Positions 50,653-61,730 of a stretch of DNA of 64,000 nt are shown here, in pieces (position 1 is the first letter of the stretch; the number at the start of each line of letters is the position of its first letter). Made by a program: the position numbers and the translations under genes. The notes below the pieces were generated by a model that saw nothing but the letters and a program-made list of their open reading frames with translations, ran no database searches and was not told the DNA's origin. Origin of the DNA: Streptomyces eurythermus (GTDB lineage Bacteria > Actinomycetota > Actinomycetes > Streptomycetales > Streptomycetaceae); NCBI RefSeq assembly GCF_014649115.1, contig NZ_BMSK01000018.1:12713-76712 (forward strand). Direction: 5' to 3'.

Positions 50653-52158
50653 GTGGTCTCAGGAAATGGGGGCATCCCAGTGGGCGGCAACGGCGGTAGC
50701 GGTACGAGCGCTGAAAAGCGCCCCAACGAGCTGCTCGGCTCGTGGTTCGTGCGCAGCGGCTGGTCCAAGGGCGAGCTGGCCCGGCAGGTGAACCGCAGGG
50801 CACGCCAGTTGGGCGCCAACCACATCTCGACCGACACCTCGCGGGTGCGCCGCTGGCTCGACGGGGAGAATCCCCGGGAACCGATCCCGCGCATCCTGTC
50901 CGAGCTGTTCTCCGAACGCTTCGGCTGCGTCGTCTCCGTCGAGGACCTCGGCCTGCGCACCGCCCGGCAGTCGCCCGCCGCCTCCGGGGTCGACCTGCCC
51001 TGGACCGGCGCCCAGACGGTCGCCCTGCTCGGCGAGTTCTCCCGCAGCGACCTGATGCTCGCCCGGCGCGGCTTCCTCGGCACCTCCCTCGCCCTGTCCG
51101 CCGGCCCCTCCCTGATCGAGCCCATGCAGCGCTGGCTCGTGCCCACCCCCGGCTCCCCGGCCCCCGCCGAGCCCGCCCCCGTGCTCGACTCCCGCCGGCC
51201 GGGCCGGCTCTCCCAGCCCGAGCTGGAGCTGCTGGAGTCCACCACGCGCATGTTCCGCAAGTGGGACGCCCAGTGCGGCGGCGGACTGCGCCGCAAGGCG
51301 GTCGTCGGCCAGCTGCACGAGGTCACCGACCTGCTCCAGGAACCCCAGCCCGAGGCCACCACGCGCAAGCTGTTCCAGGTCGCCGCCGAACTGTCCCAGC
51401 TCGCCGGCTGGATGTCGTACGACGTCGGCCTCCAGCCCACCGCGCAGAAGTACTTCGTGCTCGCCCTGCACGCCGCCAAGGAGGCCGGCGACAAGCCGCT
51501 CGGCTCCTACATCCTGTCCAGCATGAGCCGCCAGATGATCCACCTCGGCCGGCCCGACGACGCCCTGGAACTGATCCACCTCGCCCAGTACGGCAGCCGT
51601 GACTGCGCCGGCCCGCGCACCCAGGCCATGCTGTATGCGATGGAGGCCCGCGCCTACGCCAACATGGGCCAGCCCGGGAAGACCAAGCGGGCCGTCCGCC
51701 TCGCCGAGGACACCTTCGCCGAGATCGACGAGTGGGACGAGCCGGACCCCGACTGGATCCGCTTCTTCTCCGAGGCCGAGCTGTACGCGGAGAACTCCCA
51801 CTCCTTCCGCGACCTCGCCTACAACGCCGGGCGCAGCCCCAGCTACGCCTCCCTCGCCGAACCGCTGATGCGGCGCGCGGTGGAGCTGTTCGCCAAGGAC
51901 TCCGAGCATCAGCGGTCGTACGCGCTCAACCTCATCGGCATGGCCTCCGTGCACCTGCTCCAGCGCGAGCCCGAGCGCGGCACGGAGTACGCGGCGAAGG
52001 CCCTGGACATCGCCAAGAAGGTCCGTTCCGAACGGGTGAACACCCGTATCCGCAAGACGGTCGGCACGGCCGTGCGCGACTACGGCGAGCTGGCCGCCGT
52101 GGTCGACCTCTCCGAGAAGCTCGCCGCCGACCTGCCGGAGGCCGCCGAGGCCGGCTGA
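50653..52158 (+). CDS. nsdA: Negative regulator of differentiation NsdA
   Basis: A 501-residue cytoplasmic protein with a predicted N-terminal DNA-binding-like region (ELLGSWFVRSGWSKGELARQV, HISTDTSRVRRWLDGENPREP: a helix-turn-helix resembling XRE types) and a long C-terminal TPR-like helical array (AELSQLAGWMSYDVG, ARAYANMGQPGKTKRAV, LNLIGMASVHLLQRE). In S. coelicolor nsdA loss raises antibiotic production and sporulation. GTG 50653 is used; GTG 50680 in frame has a GGGGG 7 nt upstream and could be the true start. Confidence 0.9.
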   Translation: MVSGNGGIPVGGNGGSGTSAEKRPNELLGSWFVRSGWSKGELARQVNRRARQLGANHISTDTSRVRRWLDGENPREPIPRILSELFSERFGCVVSVEDLGLRTARQSPAASGVDLPWTGAQTVALLGEFSRSDLMLARRGFLGTSLALSAGPSLIEPMQRWLVPTPGSPAPAEPAPVLDSRRPGRLSQPELELLESTTRMFRKWDAQCGGGLRRKAVVGQLHEVTDLLQEPQPEATTRKLFQVAAELSQLAGWMSYDVGLQPTAQKYFVLALHAAKEAGDKPLGSYILSSMSRQMIHLGRPDDALELIHLAQYGSRDCAGPRTQAMLYAMEARAYANMGQPGKTKRAVRLAEDTFAEIDEWDEPDPDWIRFFSEAELYAENSHSFRDLAYNAGRSPSYASLAEPLMRRAVELFAKDSEHQRSYALNLIGMASVHLLQREPERGTEYAAKALDIAKKVRSERVNTRIRKTVGTAVRDYGELAAVVDLSEKLAADLPEAAEAG

Positions 52159-52338
52159 CCCCGGTCCCCCCAGCCCCGGCCGCGGCCGGTCCTCGCGAAC
52201 CGCCCGACTCGGCTCCCCCATGCCAGGTCGTCGAGAGGACCGCCGCGGCCGGTCCGTTCCCCCCGCGGGGATCACCCCGCGGAAGGTTGCGCCACGATAA
52301 CGACCGGCGCGGCCCGGTATCTCCCGCTTCATCGACGC

Positions 52339-52374
52339 GTAACACACAGGGCGCCTTCGTCACCCCGGCGAAAC
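52339..52374 (+). promoter_or_regulatory. GlnR box upstream of amtB
   Basis: GTCAC-CCCGGC-GAAAC (52359-52374) fits the GlnR consensus gTnAc-n6-GaAAc exactly. A weaker companion GTAAC-ACACAG-GGCGC lies at 52339-52354. The amtB-glnK-glnD operon is a known GlnR target in Streptomyces. The box is about 125 nt before the amtB ATG. Confidence 0.75.
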
Positions 52375-52500
52375 AACGAGGGGCTTCCACCGAAACCGCG
52401 CTGCGCGAGTCTCGTGGCGCACAACCGGCCCACCCCTCACCCGACCGGACCGCTCAGGCACCGCCCGCACGGGGCCGTACCAATCGACGAGGAGACGCCG

Positions 52501-53838
52501 ATGGCACCAGCCATCATGCTTGCGGCGGACGCGCCCAGACTGTCGTCCGCCAACACAGGCTTCATGCTCATCTGTTCCGCCCTGGTGATGCTCATGACCC
52601 CGGCCCTCGCCTTCTTCTACGGAGGCATGGTCCGCGTCAAGAGCACCCTGAACATGCTGATGATGAGCTTCATCAGCCTCGGGATCGTCACCATTCTGTG
52701 GGTGCTCTACGGCTTCTCCCTCGCCTTCGGCAACGGCAACAGCCTGATCGGCTACAACGCCGACTGGATCGGCCTCAGCGACATCGGCCTCACCGAACTC
52801 TGGGACGGCTACACCATCCCGGTCTTCGTCTTCATGGTCTTCCAGCTGATGTTCGCCATCCTCACCCCCGCCCTCATCAGCGGCGCCCTCGCCGACCGGG
52901 TCAAGTTCTCCGCGTGGGCCCTCTTCGTCGCCCTGTGGGCCACCGTCGTCTACATCCCCGTCGCCCACTGGGTCTGGGCCTCCGACGGCTGGGCCTTCAA
53001 GCTGGGCGTGATCGACTTCGCGGGCGGTACGGCGGTCCACATCAACGCCGGTGCGGCGGCGCTCGGTGTCATCCTCGTCATCGGCAAGCGCGTCGGCTTC
53101 AAGCGGGACCCCATGCGCCCGCACAGCCTCCCGCTGGTCATGCTCGGCGCCGGTCTGCTCTGGTTCGGCTGGTTCGGCTTCAACGCCGGCTCCTGGCTCG
53201 GCAACGACGACGGCGTGGGCGCGCTGATGTTCGTCAACACGCAGGTCGCCACCGCCGCCGCGATGCTGGCCTGGCTCGGCTACGAGAAGATCCGGCACGG
53301 CGCCTGCACCACCCTCGGCGCCGCCTCCGGCGCGGTCGCCGGCCTGGTCGCCATCACCCCCTCCGGCGGCGCGGTCTCCCCGCTCGGCGCGATCGCCGTC
53401 GGCGCCATCGCCGGCGTCGCCTGCGCCGCGGCCGTCGGCCTGAAGTTCCGGTTCGGCTACGACGACTCCCTCGACGTCGTCGGCGTCCACATGGTCGGCG
53501 GCATCCTCGGCTCCCTGCTCGTCGGCTTCTTCGCCACCGGCAAGGGCCAGTCCACCGCCACCGGCGTCTTCTACGGCGACCACAGCTTCGACCAGCTGTG
53601 GAAGCAGTGCGCGGGCGTCTTCGCGGTCCTCGCCTACTCCCTGATCGCCTCCGCCGTCCTCGCCTTCCTCCTCGACAAGACCCTCGGCATGCGGGTCCCC
53701 GAGGACGAGGAGATCTCCGGCATCGACCGGGCCGAGCACGCCGAGACCGCATACGACTTCAGCGGAGCGGGCGGCGGCGTCGCCGGTACCGCCGCCGCTG
53801 CCCCGGCCGCCGCGCAGACCCGGAAGGTGGACGCATGA
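52501..53838 (+). CDS. amtB: Ammonium transporter AmtB
   Basis: A 445-residue, 11-TM ammonium channel. It opens with ANTGFMLICSALVMLMTPALAFFYGGMV; the pore twin histidines are in GGTAVHINAGAAAL and LDVVGVHMVGGILG. The cytoplasmic tail ends in Ala-rich sequence. ATG 52501 has GAGGAG 6-8 nt upstream. It overlaps glnK by 4 nt. GlnK blocks the pore under nitrogen excess in related systems. Controlled by GlnR (box upstream). Confidence 0.97.
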   Translation: MAPAIMLAADAPRLSSANTGFMLICSALVMLMTPALAFFYGGMVRVKSTLNMLMMSFISLGIVTILWVLYGFSLAFGNGNSLIGYNADWIGLSDIGLTELWDGYTIPVFVFMVFQLMFAILTPALISGALADRVKFSAWALFVALWATVVYIPVAHWVWASDGWAFKLGVIDFAGGTAVHINAGAAALGVILVIGKRVGFKRDPMRPHSLPLVMLGAGLLWFGWFGFNAGSWLGNDDGVGALMFVNTQVATAAAMLAWLGYEKIRHGACTTLGAASGAVAGLVAITPSGGAVSPLGAIAVGAIAGVACAAAVGLKFRFGYDDSLDVVGVHMVGGILGSLLVGFFATGKGQSTATGVFYGDHSFDQLWKQCAGVFAVLAYSLIASAVLAFLLDKTLGMRVPEDEEISGIDRAEHAETAYDFSGAGGGVAGTAAAAPAAAQTRKVDA

Positions 53839-54173
53839 AGCTCATCACCGCAGTCGTCAAGCCCCACCGGCTCGACGAGATCAAGGAAGCCCTCCAGGCC
53901 TTCGGCGTGCACGGGCTCACCGTCACCGAGGCCAGCGGCTACGGCCGGCAGCGCGGCCACACCGAGGTCTACCGCGGCGCCGAGTACACCGTCGACCTCG
54001 TCCCCAAGGTCCGCGTGGAGGTACTGGCCGAGGACGACGACGCCGAGCAGCTGATCGAGGTCATCGTCAAGGCCGCCCGCACCGGCAAGATCGGGGACGG
54101 CAAGGTGTGGTCCCTGCCGGTGGAGACCGCCGTCCGCGTCCGCACCGGCGAACGCGGTCCGGACGCGCTCTGA
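53835..54173 (+). CDS. glnK: Nitrogen regulatory protein PII (GlnK)
   Basis: A 112-residue PII trimer subunit that senses ATP/ADP and 2-oxoglutarate. MKLITAVVKPHRLDEIKEAL start, T-loop GRQRGHTEVYRGAEYTVDL with the modification site Tyr51 intact, and TGKIGDGKVW (nucleotide loop). In Streptomyces Tyr51 is adenylylated by GlnD. ATGA overlap with amtB and glnD 29 nt downstream. Confidence 0.98.
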   Translation: MKLITAVVKPHRLDEIKEALQAFGVHGLTVTEASGYGRQRGHTEVYRGAEYTVDLVPKVRVEVLAEDDDAEQLIEVIVKAARTGKIGDGKVWSLPVETAVRVRTGERGPDAL

Positions 54174-54202
54174 CCAGCACCGACAGGAAGAGGAGTCGCC
54201 GG

Positions 54203-56659
54203 GTGACGGGCACGGACACGCACACAGGGACAGAAGACCCGGGGACCGGCGGCTACGCGGCGGCCCGGCTGCGCCTCCTCACCGAGGACGCGCGGTCCGG
54301 GCCGCCGCGCCGTTCCGCCCTCGCCGGACTCACCGACGACTGGCTCGCCGGACTGTTCGGCGCGGCCGCCGGCCCGGCCCGGGGCGTCTGTCTCGTCGCC
54401 GTCGGCGGCTACGGCCGCGGCGAGCTGTCCCCGCGCAGCGACCTCGACCTCGTCCTGCTGCACGACGGCTCCGACCCCGCCGCCGTAGCCGCCCTCGCCG
54501 ACCGGATCTGGTACCCCGTCTGGGACCTCGGCCTCGCCCTCGACCACTCCGTGCGCACCCCCGCCGAGGCCCGCGCCACCGCCGCCGAGGACCTGAAGGT
54601 CCAGCTCGGCCTGCTGGACGCCCGCCACCTGGCCGGCGACACCACCCTCACCGCCGGTCTGCGCACCGCCGTCCTCACCGACTGGCGCAACCAGGCCCCG
54701 AGGCGCCTGCCCGAACTCCGCGAACTGTGCGCCGAGCGCGCCGCCCGCCAGGGCGAACTGCGCTACCTGCTCGAACCCGACCTCAAGGAGGCCCGCGGCG
54801 GCCTCCGCGACGCCACCGCGCTGCGCGCCGTAGCCGCCTCCTGGCTCGCCGACGCCCCGCGCGAGGGACTGGCCGACGCCCGCCGCCGCCTGCTCGACGT
54901 CCGCGACGCCCTCCACCTGGCCACCGGCCGCGCCACCGACCGGCTCGCCCTCCAGGAACAGGACCAGGTGGCCGCCGGGCTGGGCCTGCTCGACGCCGAC
55001 ACCCTGCTGCGCCAGGTCTACGAGGCCGCCCGCGTCATCGCGTACGCCGGCGACGTCACCTGGCGCGAGGTGGGCCGCGTCCTGCGCGCCCGCGCCGTAC
55101 GGCCCCGGCTGCGCGCGATGCTGGGCGGCGGACGACCGGCCGCCGAACGCTCGCCGCTGGCCGAGGGCGTCGTGGAACAGGACGGCGAGGTGGTGCTCGC
55201 CCGCGCCGCCCGCCCCGACCGCGACCCCGTCCTGCCACTGCGCGCCGCTGCCGCCGCCGCACAGGCCGGCCTCCCGCTCTCCCTGCACGCCGCCCGGCGC
55301 ATGGCCGCCACCGCGCGCCCGCTGCCCACCCCCTGGCCCGCCGAGGCCCGCGAACAACTGGTCACCCTGCTCGGCTCCGGCCGCCCGACCGTCGAGGTCT
55401 GGGAGGCGCTGGAGGCCGAGGGCCTGATCGCCCGCCTGCTGCCCGACTGGGAACGGGTCCGCTGCCGCCCCCAGCGCAACGCCGTCCACATCTGGACCGT
55501 CGACCGGCACCTCATCGAGACCGCCGTGCGCGCCTCCGCCCTCACCCGCCGGGTCGGCCGCCCCGACCTGCTCCTGGTCGCCGCCCTGCTGCACGACATC
55601 GGCAAGGGCTGGCCCGGCGACCACTCGGTGGCCGGCGAGATCATCGCCAAGGACGTCGCCGCGCGGATCGGTTTCGACCGCGCCGACGTCGCCGTGCTGG
55701 CCACGCTGGTCCGCCACCACCTGCTGCTCATCGAGACCGCCACCCGCCGCGACCTGGACGACCCCGCCACCGTCCGCTCCGTCGCCGACGCGGTCGGCAC
55801 CCAGAGCACCCTGGAGCTGCTGCACGCCCTCACCGAGGCGGACGCCCTCGCCACCGGCCCGGCCGCCTGGTCCTCCTGGCGCGGCAACCTCGTCGCCGAC
55901 CTGGTCCGGCGCGTCTCCGGGGTCCTCGCCGGGGCCGCCCCCGACGAGCCCGAACCCGCCGCGCCCACCGCCGAGCAGGAGCGCCTCGCCATCGAGGCCT
56001 TCCGCACCGGCGGCCCGGTCCTCGCCCTGCGCGCCCAGACCGAACCCGTGCCCGGCACGGAGCCGCCGCCCGGCGAACCGGAACCCCTGGGCGTCGAGCT
56101 GCTCATCGCCGTACCCGACCAGCCGGGCGTCCTGCCCGCGGTCGCCGGGGTCCTCGCCGTGCACCGCCTCACCGTCCGCACGGCGGAGCTGCGCGCCCTG
56201 CGGCTGCCGGACGACGTGGACGACGACGGCACGATCCTCCTGCTCGACTGGCGGGTCGCCGCCGAGTACGGCTCCCTGCCCCAGGCGGCCCGGCTGCGCA
56301 CCGACCTCGTCCGCGCCCTGGACGGCACCCTGGACATCGCCGGCCGGCTCGCCGAACGCGACGCCGCCTACCCCCGCCGGCGCGGCTGGACCGCCCCGCC
56401 GCCCCGGGTCACCGTGGCTCCGGCCGCCTCCCGCCACGCCACGGTGATCGAGGTCCGCGCCCAGGACGCGCCCGGCCTGCTGCACCGCATCGGCACGGCC
56501 CTGGAGAAGGCGGGCGTACGGGTGCGGAGCATGCACGTGTCGACGCTGGGCGCGAACGCCGTGGACGCCTTCTACGTCACGACGGGCACGGGCGCGCCGC
56601 TGCCCGGGGAGGACGCGGGGTCGCTGGCGCGGGTACTGGAGGAGACGTTGCGGGGGTGA
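54203..56659 (+). CDS. glnD: PII nucleotidyltransferase/deadenylylase GlnD
   Basis: An 818-residue enzyme modifying GlnK; in actinomycetes it adenylylates rather than uridylylates. Nucleotidyltransferase motif GGYGRGELSPRSDLDLVLL (about 68), a helical middle, HD domain LLHDIGKGWPGDHSVAG (about 462), and two C-terminal ACT domains (LLIAVPDQPGVLPAVAGVLA and VIEVRAQDAPGLLHRIGTAL) that sense glutamine. GTG 54203 has AGGAG 7 nt upstream. Third gene of the GlnR-type operon. Confidence 0.95.
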   Translation: MTGTDTHTGTEDPGTGGYAAARLRLLTEDARSGPPRRSALAGLTDDWLAGLFGAAAGPARGVCLVAVGGYGRGELSPRSDLDLVLLHDGSDPAAVAALADRIWYPVWDLGLALDHSVRTPAEARATAAEDLKVQLGLLDARHLAGDTTLTAGLRTAVLTDWRNQAPRRLPELRELCAERAARQGELRYLLEPDLKEARGGLRDATALRAVAASWLADAPREGLADARRRLLDVRDALHLATGRATDRLALQEQDQVAAGLGLLDADTLLRQVYEAARVIAYAGDVTWREVGRVLRARAVRPRLRAMLGGGRPAAERSPLAEGVVEQDGEVVLARAARPDRDPVLPLRAAAAAAQAGLPLSLHAARRMAATARPLPTPWPAEAREQLVTLLGSGRPTVEVWEALEAEGLIARLLPDWERVRCRPQRNAVHIWTVDRHLIETAVRASALTRRVGRPDLLLVAALLHDIGKGWPGDHSVAGEIIAKDVAARIGFDRADVAVLATLVRHHLLLIETATRRDLDDPATVRSVADAVGTQSTLELLHALTEADALATGPAAWSSWRGNLVADLVRRVSGVLAGAAPDEPEPAAPTAEQERLAIEAFRTGGPVLALRAQTEPVPGTEPPPGEPEPLGVELLIAVPDQPGVLPAVAGVLAVHRLTVRTAELRALRLPDDVDDDGTILLLDWRVAAEYGSLPQAARLRTDLVRALDGTLDIAGRLAERDAAYPRRRGWTAPPPRVTVAPAASRHATVIEVRAQDAPGLLHRIGTALEKAGVRVRSMHVSTLGANAVDAFYVTTGTGAPLPGEDAGSLARVLEETLRG

Positions 56660-56743
56660 CCTTCCCGGCCAGGGCCGATCCGCTTGCGGAGCCAGATACT
56701 CTTGAGGGCGACCCAGCTTCCGACTCTGAGGACCGACGCCGCC

Positions 56744-58297
56744 GTGTTCGATACTCTCTCCGACCGTCTCTCAGCCACCTTCAAGTCCCTCCGGGGCAAG
56801 GGCAGGCTCAGCGAGGCGGACATCGACGCCACGGCACGTGAGATCCGCATCGCGCTCCTCGAAGCCGACGTGGCCCTCCCTGTCGTCCGTTCGTTCGTCA
56901 AGAAGGTCAAGGAGCGGGCGCTCGGGGTCGAGATCTCCAAGGCGCTCAACCCGGCGCAGCAGTTCATCAAGATCGTCAACGACGAGCTGGTGGAGATCCT
57001 CGGCGGCGAGACCCGCCGCCTCCGCTTCGCCAAGCAGCCGCCCACCGTGATCATGCTGGCCGGTCTCCAGGGTGCCGGTAAGACCACCCTCGCGGGCAAG
57101 CTCGGCCGGTGGCTCAAGGAACAGGGCCACTCCCCGCTGCTGGTCGCCTGTGACCTCCAGCGCCCGAACGCCGTGAACCAGCTCAGCGTCGTCGCCGAGC
57201 GCGCCGGTGTCGCGGTGTACGCGCCGGAGCCGGGCAACGGCGTCGGCGACCCGGTGAAGGTCGCCAAGGACTCCATCGAGTTCGCGAAGTCCAAGGTCCA
57301 CGACATCGTGATCGTGGACACCGCCGGCCGTCTCGGTATCGACGCCGAGATGATGCAGCAGGCCGCGGACATCCGGGACGCGGTCCGGCCCGACGAGATC
57401 CTGTTCGTCGTCGACGCGATGATCGGTCAGGACGCCGTCAACACCGCCGAGGCCTTCCGCGACGGCGTCGGCTTCGACGGCGTGGTGCTCTCCAAGCTCG
57501 ACGGCGACGCCCGCGGCGGTGCCGCGCTGTCCATCCGGCAGATCACCGGCAAGCCGATCATGTTCGCGTCGAACGGCGAGAAGCTGGACGACTTCGACGC
57601 CTTCCACCCGGACCGGATGGCCTCCCGCATCCTCGACATGGGTGACCTGCTCACCCTGATCGAGCAGGCGGAGAAGACCTTCAGCCAGGAAGAGGCCGCC
57701 AAGATGGCCTCCAAGCTGGCGTCCAAGAAGGGCCAGGACTTCACCCTGGACGACTTCCTGTCCCAGATGGAGCAGGTCAGGAAGATGGGCAGCATCAGCA
57801 AGCTGCTCGGCATGCTCCCGGGCATGGGTCAGATCAAGGACCAGATCGCCAACCTGGACGAGCGGGACGTCGACCGCACCGCCGCGATCATCAAGTCCAT
57901 GACCCCGGCCGAGCGCCAGGACCCGACGATCATCAACGGCTCCCGCCGCGCCCGTATCGCCAAGGGCTCCGGTGTCGAGGTCAGCGCGGTCAAGGGCCTC
58001 GTCGAGCGGTTCTTCGAGGCCCGCAAGATGATGTCCCGCATGGCCCAGGGCGGCGGCATGCCGGGCATGCCGGGGATCCCCGGCATGGGCGGCGGCCCGG
58101 GCCGGCAGAAGAAGCAGCAGAAGAAGGCCAAGGGCAAGCAGCGCTCCGGCAACCCGATGAAGCGCAAGCAGCAGGAGCTGGAGGAGGCCCAGCGCCGCGA
58201 GGCCGCCGCGCAGGCGGGCGGCGCGTTCGGCCTGCCGGGCCAGCAGGGCGGCCAGGACTTCGAGCTGCCGGACGAGTTCAAGAAGTTCATGGGCTGA
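56744..58297 (+). CDS. ffh: Signal recognition particle protein Ffh
   Basis: A 517-residue SRP54 homologue. N domain, G1 LAGLQGAGKTTLAGKLG (about 105), CDLQRPNAVNQL, G3 DTAGRLGID (about 192), SKLDGDARGGAALS, and the M domain with finger loop and 4.5S RNA-binding SRRARIAKGSG, then a Met/Gly-rich stretch and a Lys/Gln-rich tail. GTG 56744; GAGGA lies 11 nt upstream. TACTCT at 56697-56702 is a candidate -10. Works with FtsY encoded upstream; the 4.5S RNA gene is not here. Confidence 0.96.
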   Translation: MFDTLSDRLSATFKSLRGKGRLSEADIDATAREIRIALLEADVALPVVRSFVKKVKERALGVEISKALNPAQQFIKIVNDELVEILGGETRRLRFAKQPPTVIMLAGLQGAGKTTLAGKLGRWLKEQGHSPLLVACDLQRPNAVNQLSVVAERAGVAVYAPEPGNGVGDPVKVAKDSIEFAKSKVHDIVIVDTAGRLGIDAEMMQQAADIRDAVRPDEILFVVDAMIGQDAVNTAEAFRDGVGFDGVVLSKLDGDARGGAALSIRQITGKPIMFASNGEKLDDFDAFHPDRMASRILDMGDLLTLIEQAEKTFSQEEAAKMASKLASKKGQDFTLDDFLSQMEQVRKMGSISKLLGMLPGMGQIKDQIANLDERDVDRTAAIIKSMTPAERQDPTIINGSRRARIAKGSGVEVSAVKGLVERFFEARKMMSRMAQGGGMPGMPGIPGMGGGPGRQKKQQKKAKGKQRSGNPMKRKQQELEEAQRREAAAQAGGAFGLPGQQGGQDFELPDEFKKFMG

Positions 58298-58332
58298 CCG
58301 GGCACCGGTCCCGGACCGGCCCGTACGCCGCG

Positions 58333-58363
58333 AGGGGCGTCCTTCCGCCGGAAGGACGCCCCT
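58333..58363 (+). terminator. Terminator after ffh
   Basis: A perfect 14-bp stem, AGGGGCGTCCTTCC (58333-58346) with GGAAGGACGCCCCT (58350-58363), loop GCC. It begins 36 nt after the ffh stop and separates ffh from ftsH. Confidence 0.9.
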
Positions 58364-58391
58364 TGCGCATGCCGGTGCCCGGACGGTGTCG

Positions 58392-58397
58392 TACCGT
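58392..58397 (+). promoter_or_regulatory. -10 element for a leaderless transcript (ftsH)
   Basis: TACCGT matches TANNNT and ends 6 nt before the ATG at 58404; no ribosome site precedes the ATG. Confidence 0.55.
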
Positions 58398-58403
58398 CCC
58401 GGT

Positions 58404-60349
<1,946 letters not shown>

Positions 60350-61192
60350 CTAGGGCACCCGGGCGACCAGGTAGCGGAAGACGTTCGGCATCCACACGGT
60401 GCCGTCCGGGCGGCGGTGCGGATGCAGGGCTTCCGTCAGCTCCTTGTCGACCTGCCGGGCGTCGGTGGCCGCGATCGCCGCGTCGAACAGGCCGGTCGAC
60501 AGCAGTCCCCGTACGGCGCTGTCCAGGTCGGCGTAGCCGAACGGGCAGGCGACCCGGCCGGAGCCGTCGGGCCGCAGCCCGGCCCGGGCGGCGGCCTCCT
60601 CCAGATCGTCGCGGCGGGCGGGCCGCCAGCCGCGGGCGCCGGGCAGCGGGTCGGCGAGGCCGGCGGCCGTGCGCAGCACCGCGGAGGTGGCGCAGCGCTC
60701 GGGCGGCCCCCAGCCGGCCAGCACCACGGCGGCGCCGCGCGCGGCCAGCGGCAGGGCGGCGGCGAGCAGCTCGCCGAGCCCGTCCCCGTCGCCCGGGTCG
60801 AAGACGGTCACCAGGGTGTACGGTCTCCCGCCGGCCGGTTCGGCGGGTGGTTCGCCGAGGAGTCGCGGGGCCGTACGCGCGCCTGCGGCGCCGGGCGGGC
60901 CGTCCGGCAGCAGGCGTGCGCGCGCGAGGGCCAGCCGTTCCGGGAAGGCGGAGTCGACGCCGGTGACCGCGGCGCCCCGGGCGGCCGCCAGCAGCAGGGC
61001 GAGCCCGGCCCCGCAGCGCAGGCCCAGCAGCCGGCTTCCGGGGCCCACGTCGAGCCGGTCGTAGACGGCTTCGTAGAGCGGTACGAGCATCCGCTCCTGG
61101 ATCTCGGACCAGTCACGCGCGCGTGCGCTCAAGTCCACGCGGGGTGCCGGGTCCGCGTGAGCCACGTGCTGCCGCACGAGCGTAGATGTCAT
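60350..61192 (-). CDS. SAM-dependent methyltransferase-like protein
   Basis: A 280-residue class I methyltransferase fold: motif I LLGLRCGAGLALLLAAARG, acidic end of strand 2 VTGVDSAF, and ALPLAARGAAVVLAGWGPPE for strands 4-5. The glycine loop is CGAGL rather than the common GxGxG, still within range. Substrate unknown. ATG 61190-61192 is chosen; longer upstream frames lack coding bias. Its stop codon directly abuts the ftsH stop (60349/60350) with no terminator between the convergent genes. Confidence 0.82.
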   Translation of the reverse strand: MTSTLVRQHVAHADPAPRVDLSARARDWSEIQERMLVPLYEAVYDRLDVGPGSRLLGLRCGAGLALLLAAARGAAVTGVDSAFPERLALARARLLPDGPPGAAGARTAPRLLGEPPAEPAGGRPYTLVTVFDPGDGDGLGELLAAALPLAARGAAVVLAGWGPPERCATSAVLRTAAGLADPLPGARGWRPARRDDLEEAAARAGLRPDGSGRVACPFGYADLDSAVRGLLSTGLFDAAIAATDARQVDKELTEALHPHRRPDGTVWMPNVFRYLVARVP

Positions 61193-61730
61193 AGAAGCGC
61201 CCCAATCCGCCGACGGTTCGTCGCCTGTATTCGGTCGCGTGGCCCCCGTGCCGTGCGCGCGCACTTCCCACGTATGCCAGGTAACTCCGGGCCCGCGATG
61301 TCGTCCAGGGGTTTCGGGGCCCGGCTTGGGCCCTGTACGCGGGTGTGGCGAGAATTCACATTCCGGCAACCTGGCGGGCCGTACGGTGGCCGCGGACGGG
61401 GGAGCGGCCGGTGCCGGCGGGGGCGGGCCGGTGGCGGGCGGTGCGGCGGTACGCGGTAACGTCGCGCGGGCGGGGCGCCGGCCGGGACGGCACGGCGGGC
61501 CGCGAACGGCCGGATGCGGCTCCCGTCGCCGACGGCCCGTGCCGCCTCCGGGCCCACCGGCGGTGCGTAGCGCGGACTACGCACCGGCTTGGGCGGAGCT
61601 GTGCCGCTTCTCCGCAGATCAGCGCACCCGCCCTCGTCAGGACGCATCAGCGGCAACTGACGGGTACGTGCAAATTATTTGGGATGCCCCGGAATAGGAA
61701 CACAGAGGCACCCCCGCTCGTTGTCATTAC
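61193..61730. other. Divergent intergenic region before the HExxH gene
   Basis: 538 bp without an accepted gene; open frames here are short and conflicting. It holds a perfect inverted repeat (61561-61586) and an AT-rich stretch at 61666-61700 (GTGCAAATTATTTGGGATG) where the promoter for the 61731 gene is expected. Confidence 0.5.
61561..61586. promoter_or_regulatory. Perfect 10-bp inverted repeat
   Basis: CGGTGCGTAG (61561-61570), spacer CGCGGA, CTACGCACCG (61577-61586). Located 145 nt before the HExxH gene. It could be an operator or a transcript hairpin; no T run follows, so a terminator is less likely. Confidence 0.5.
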
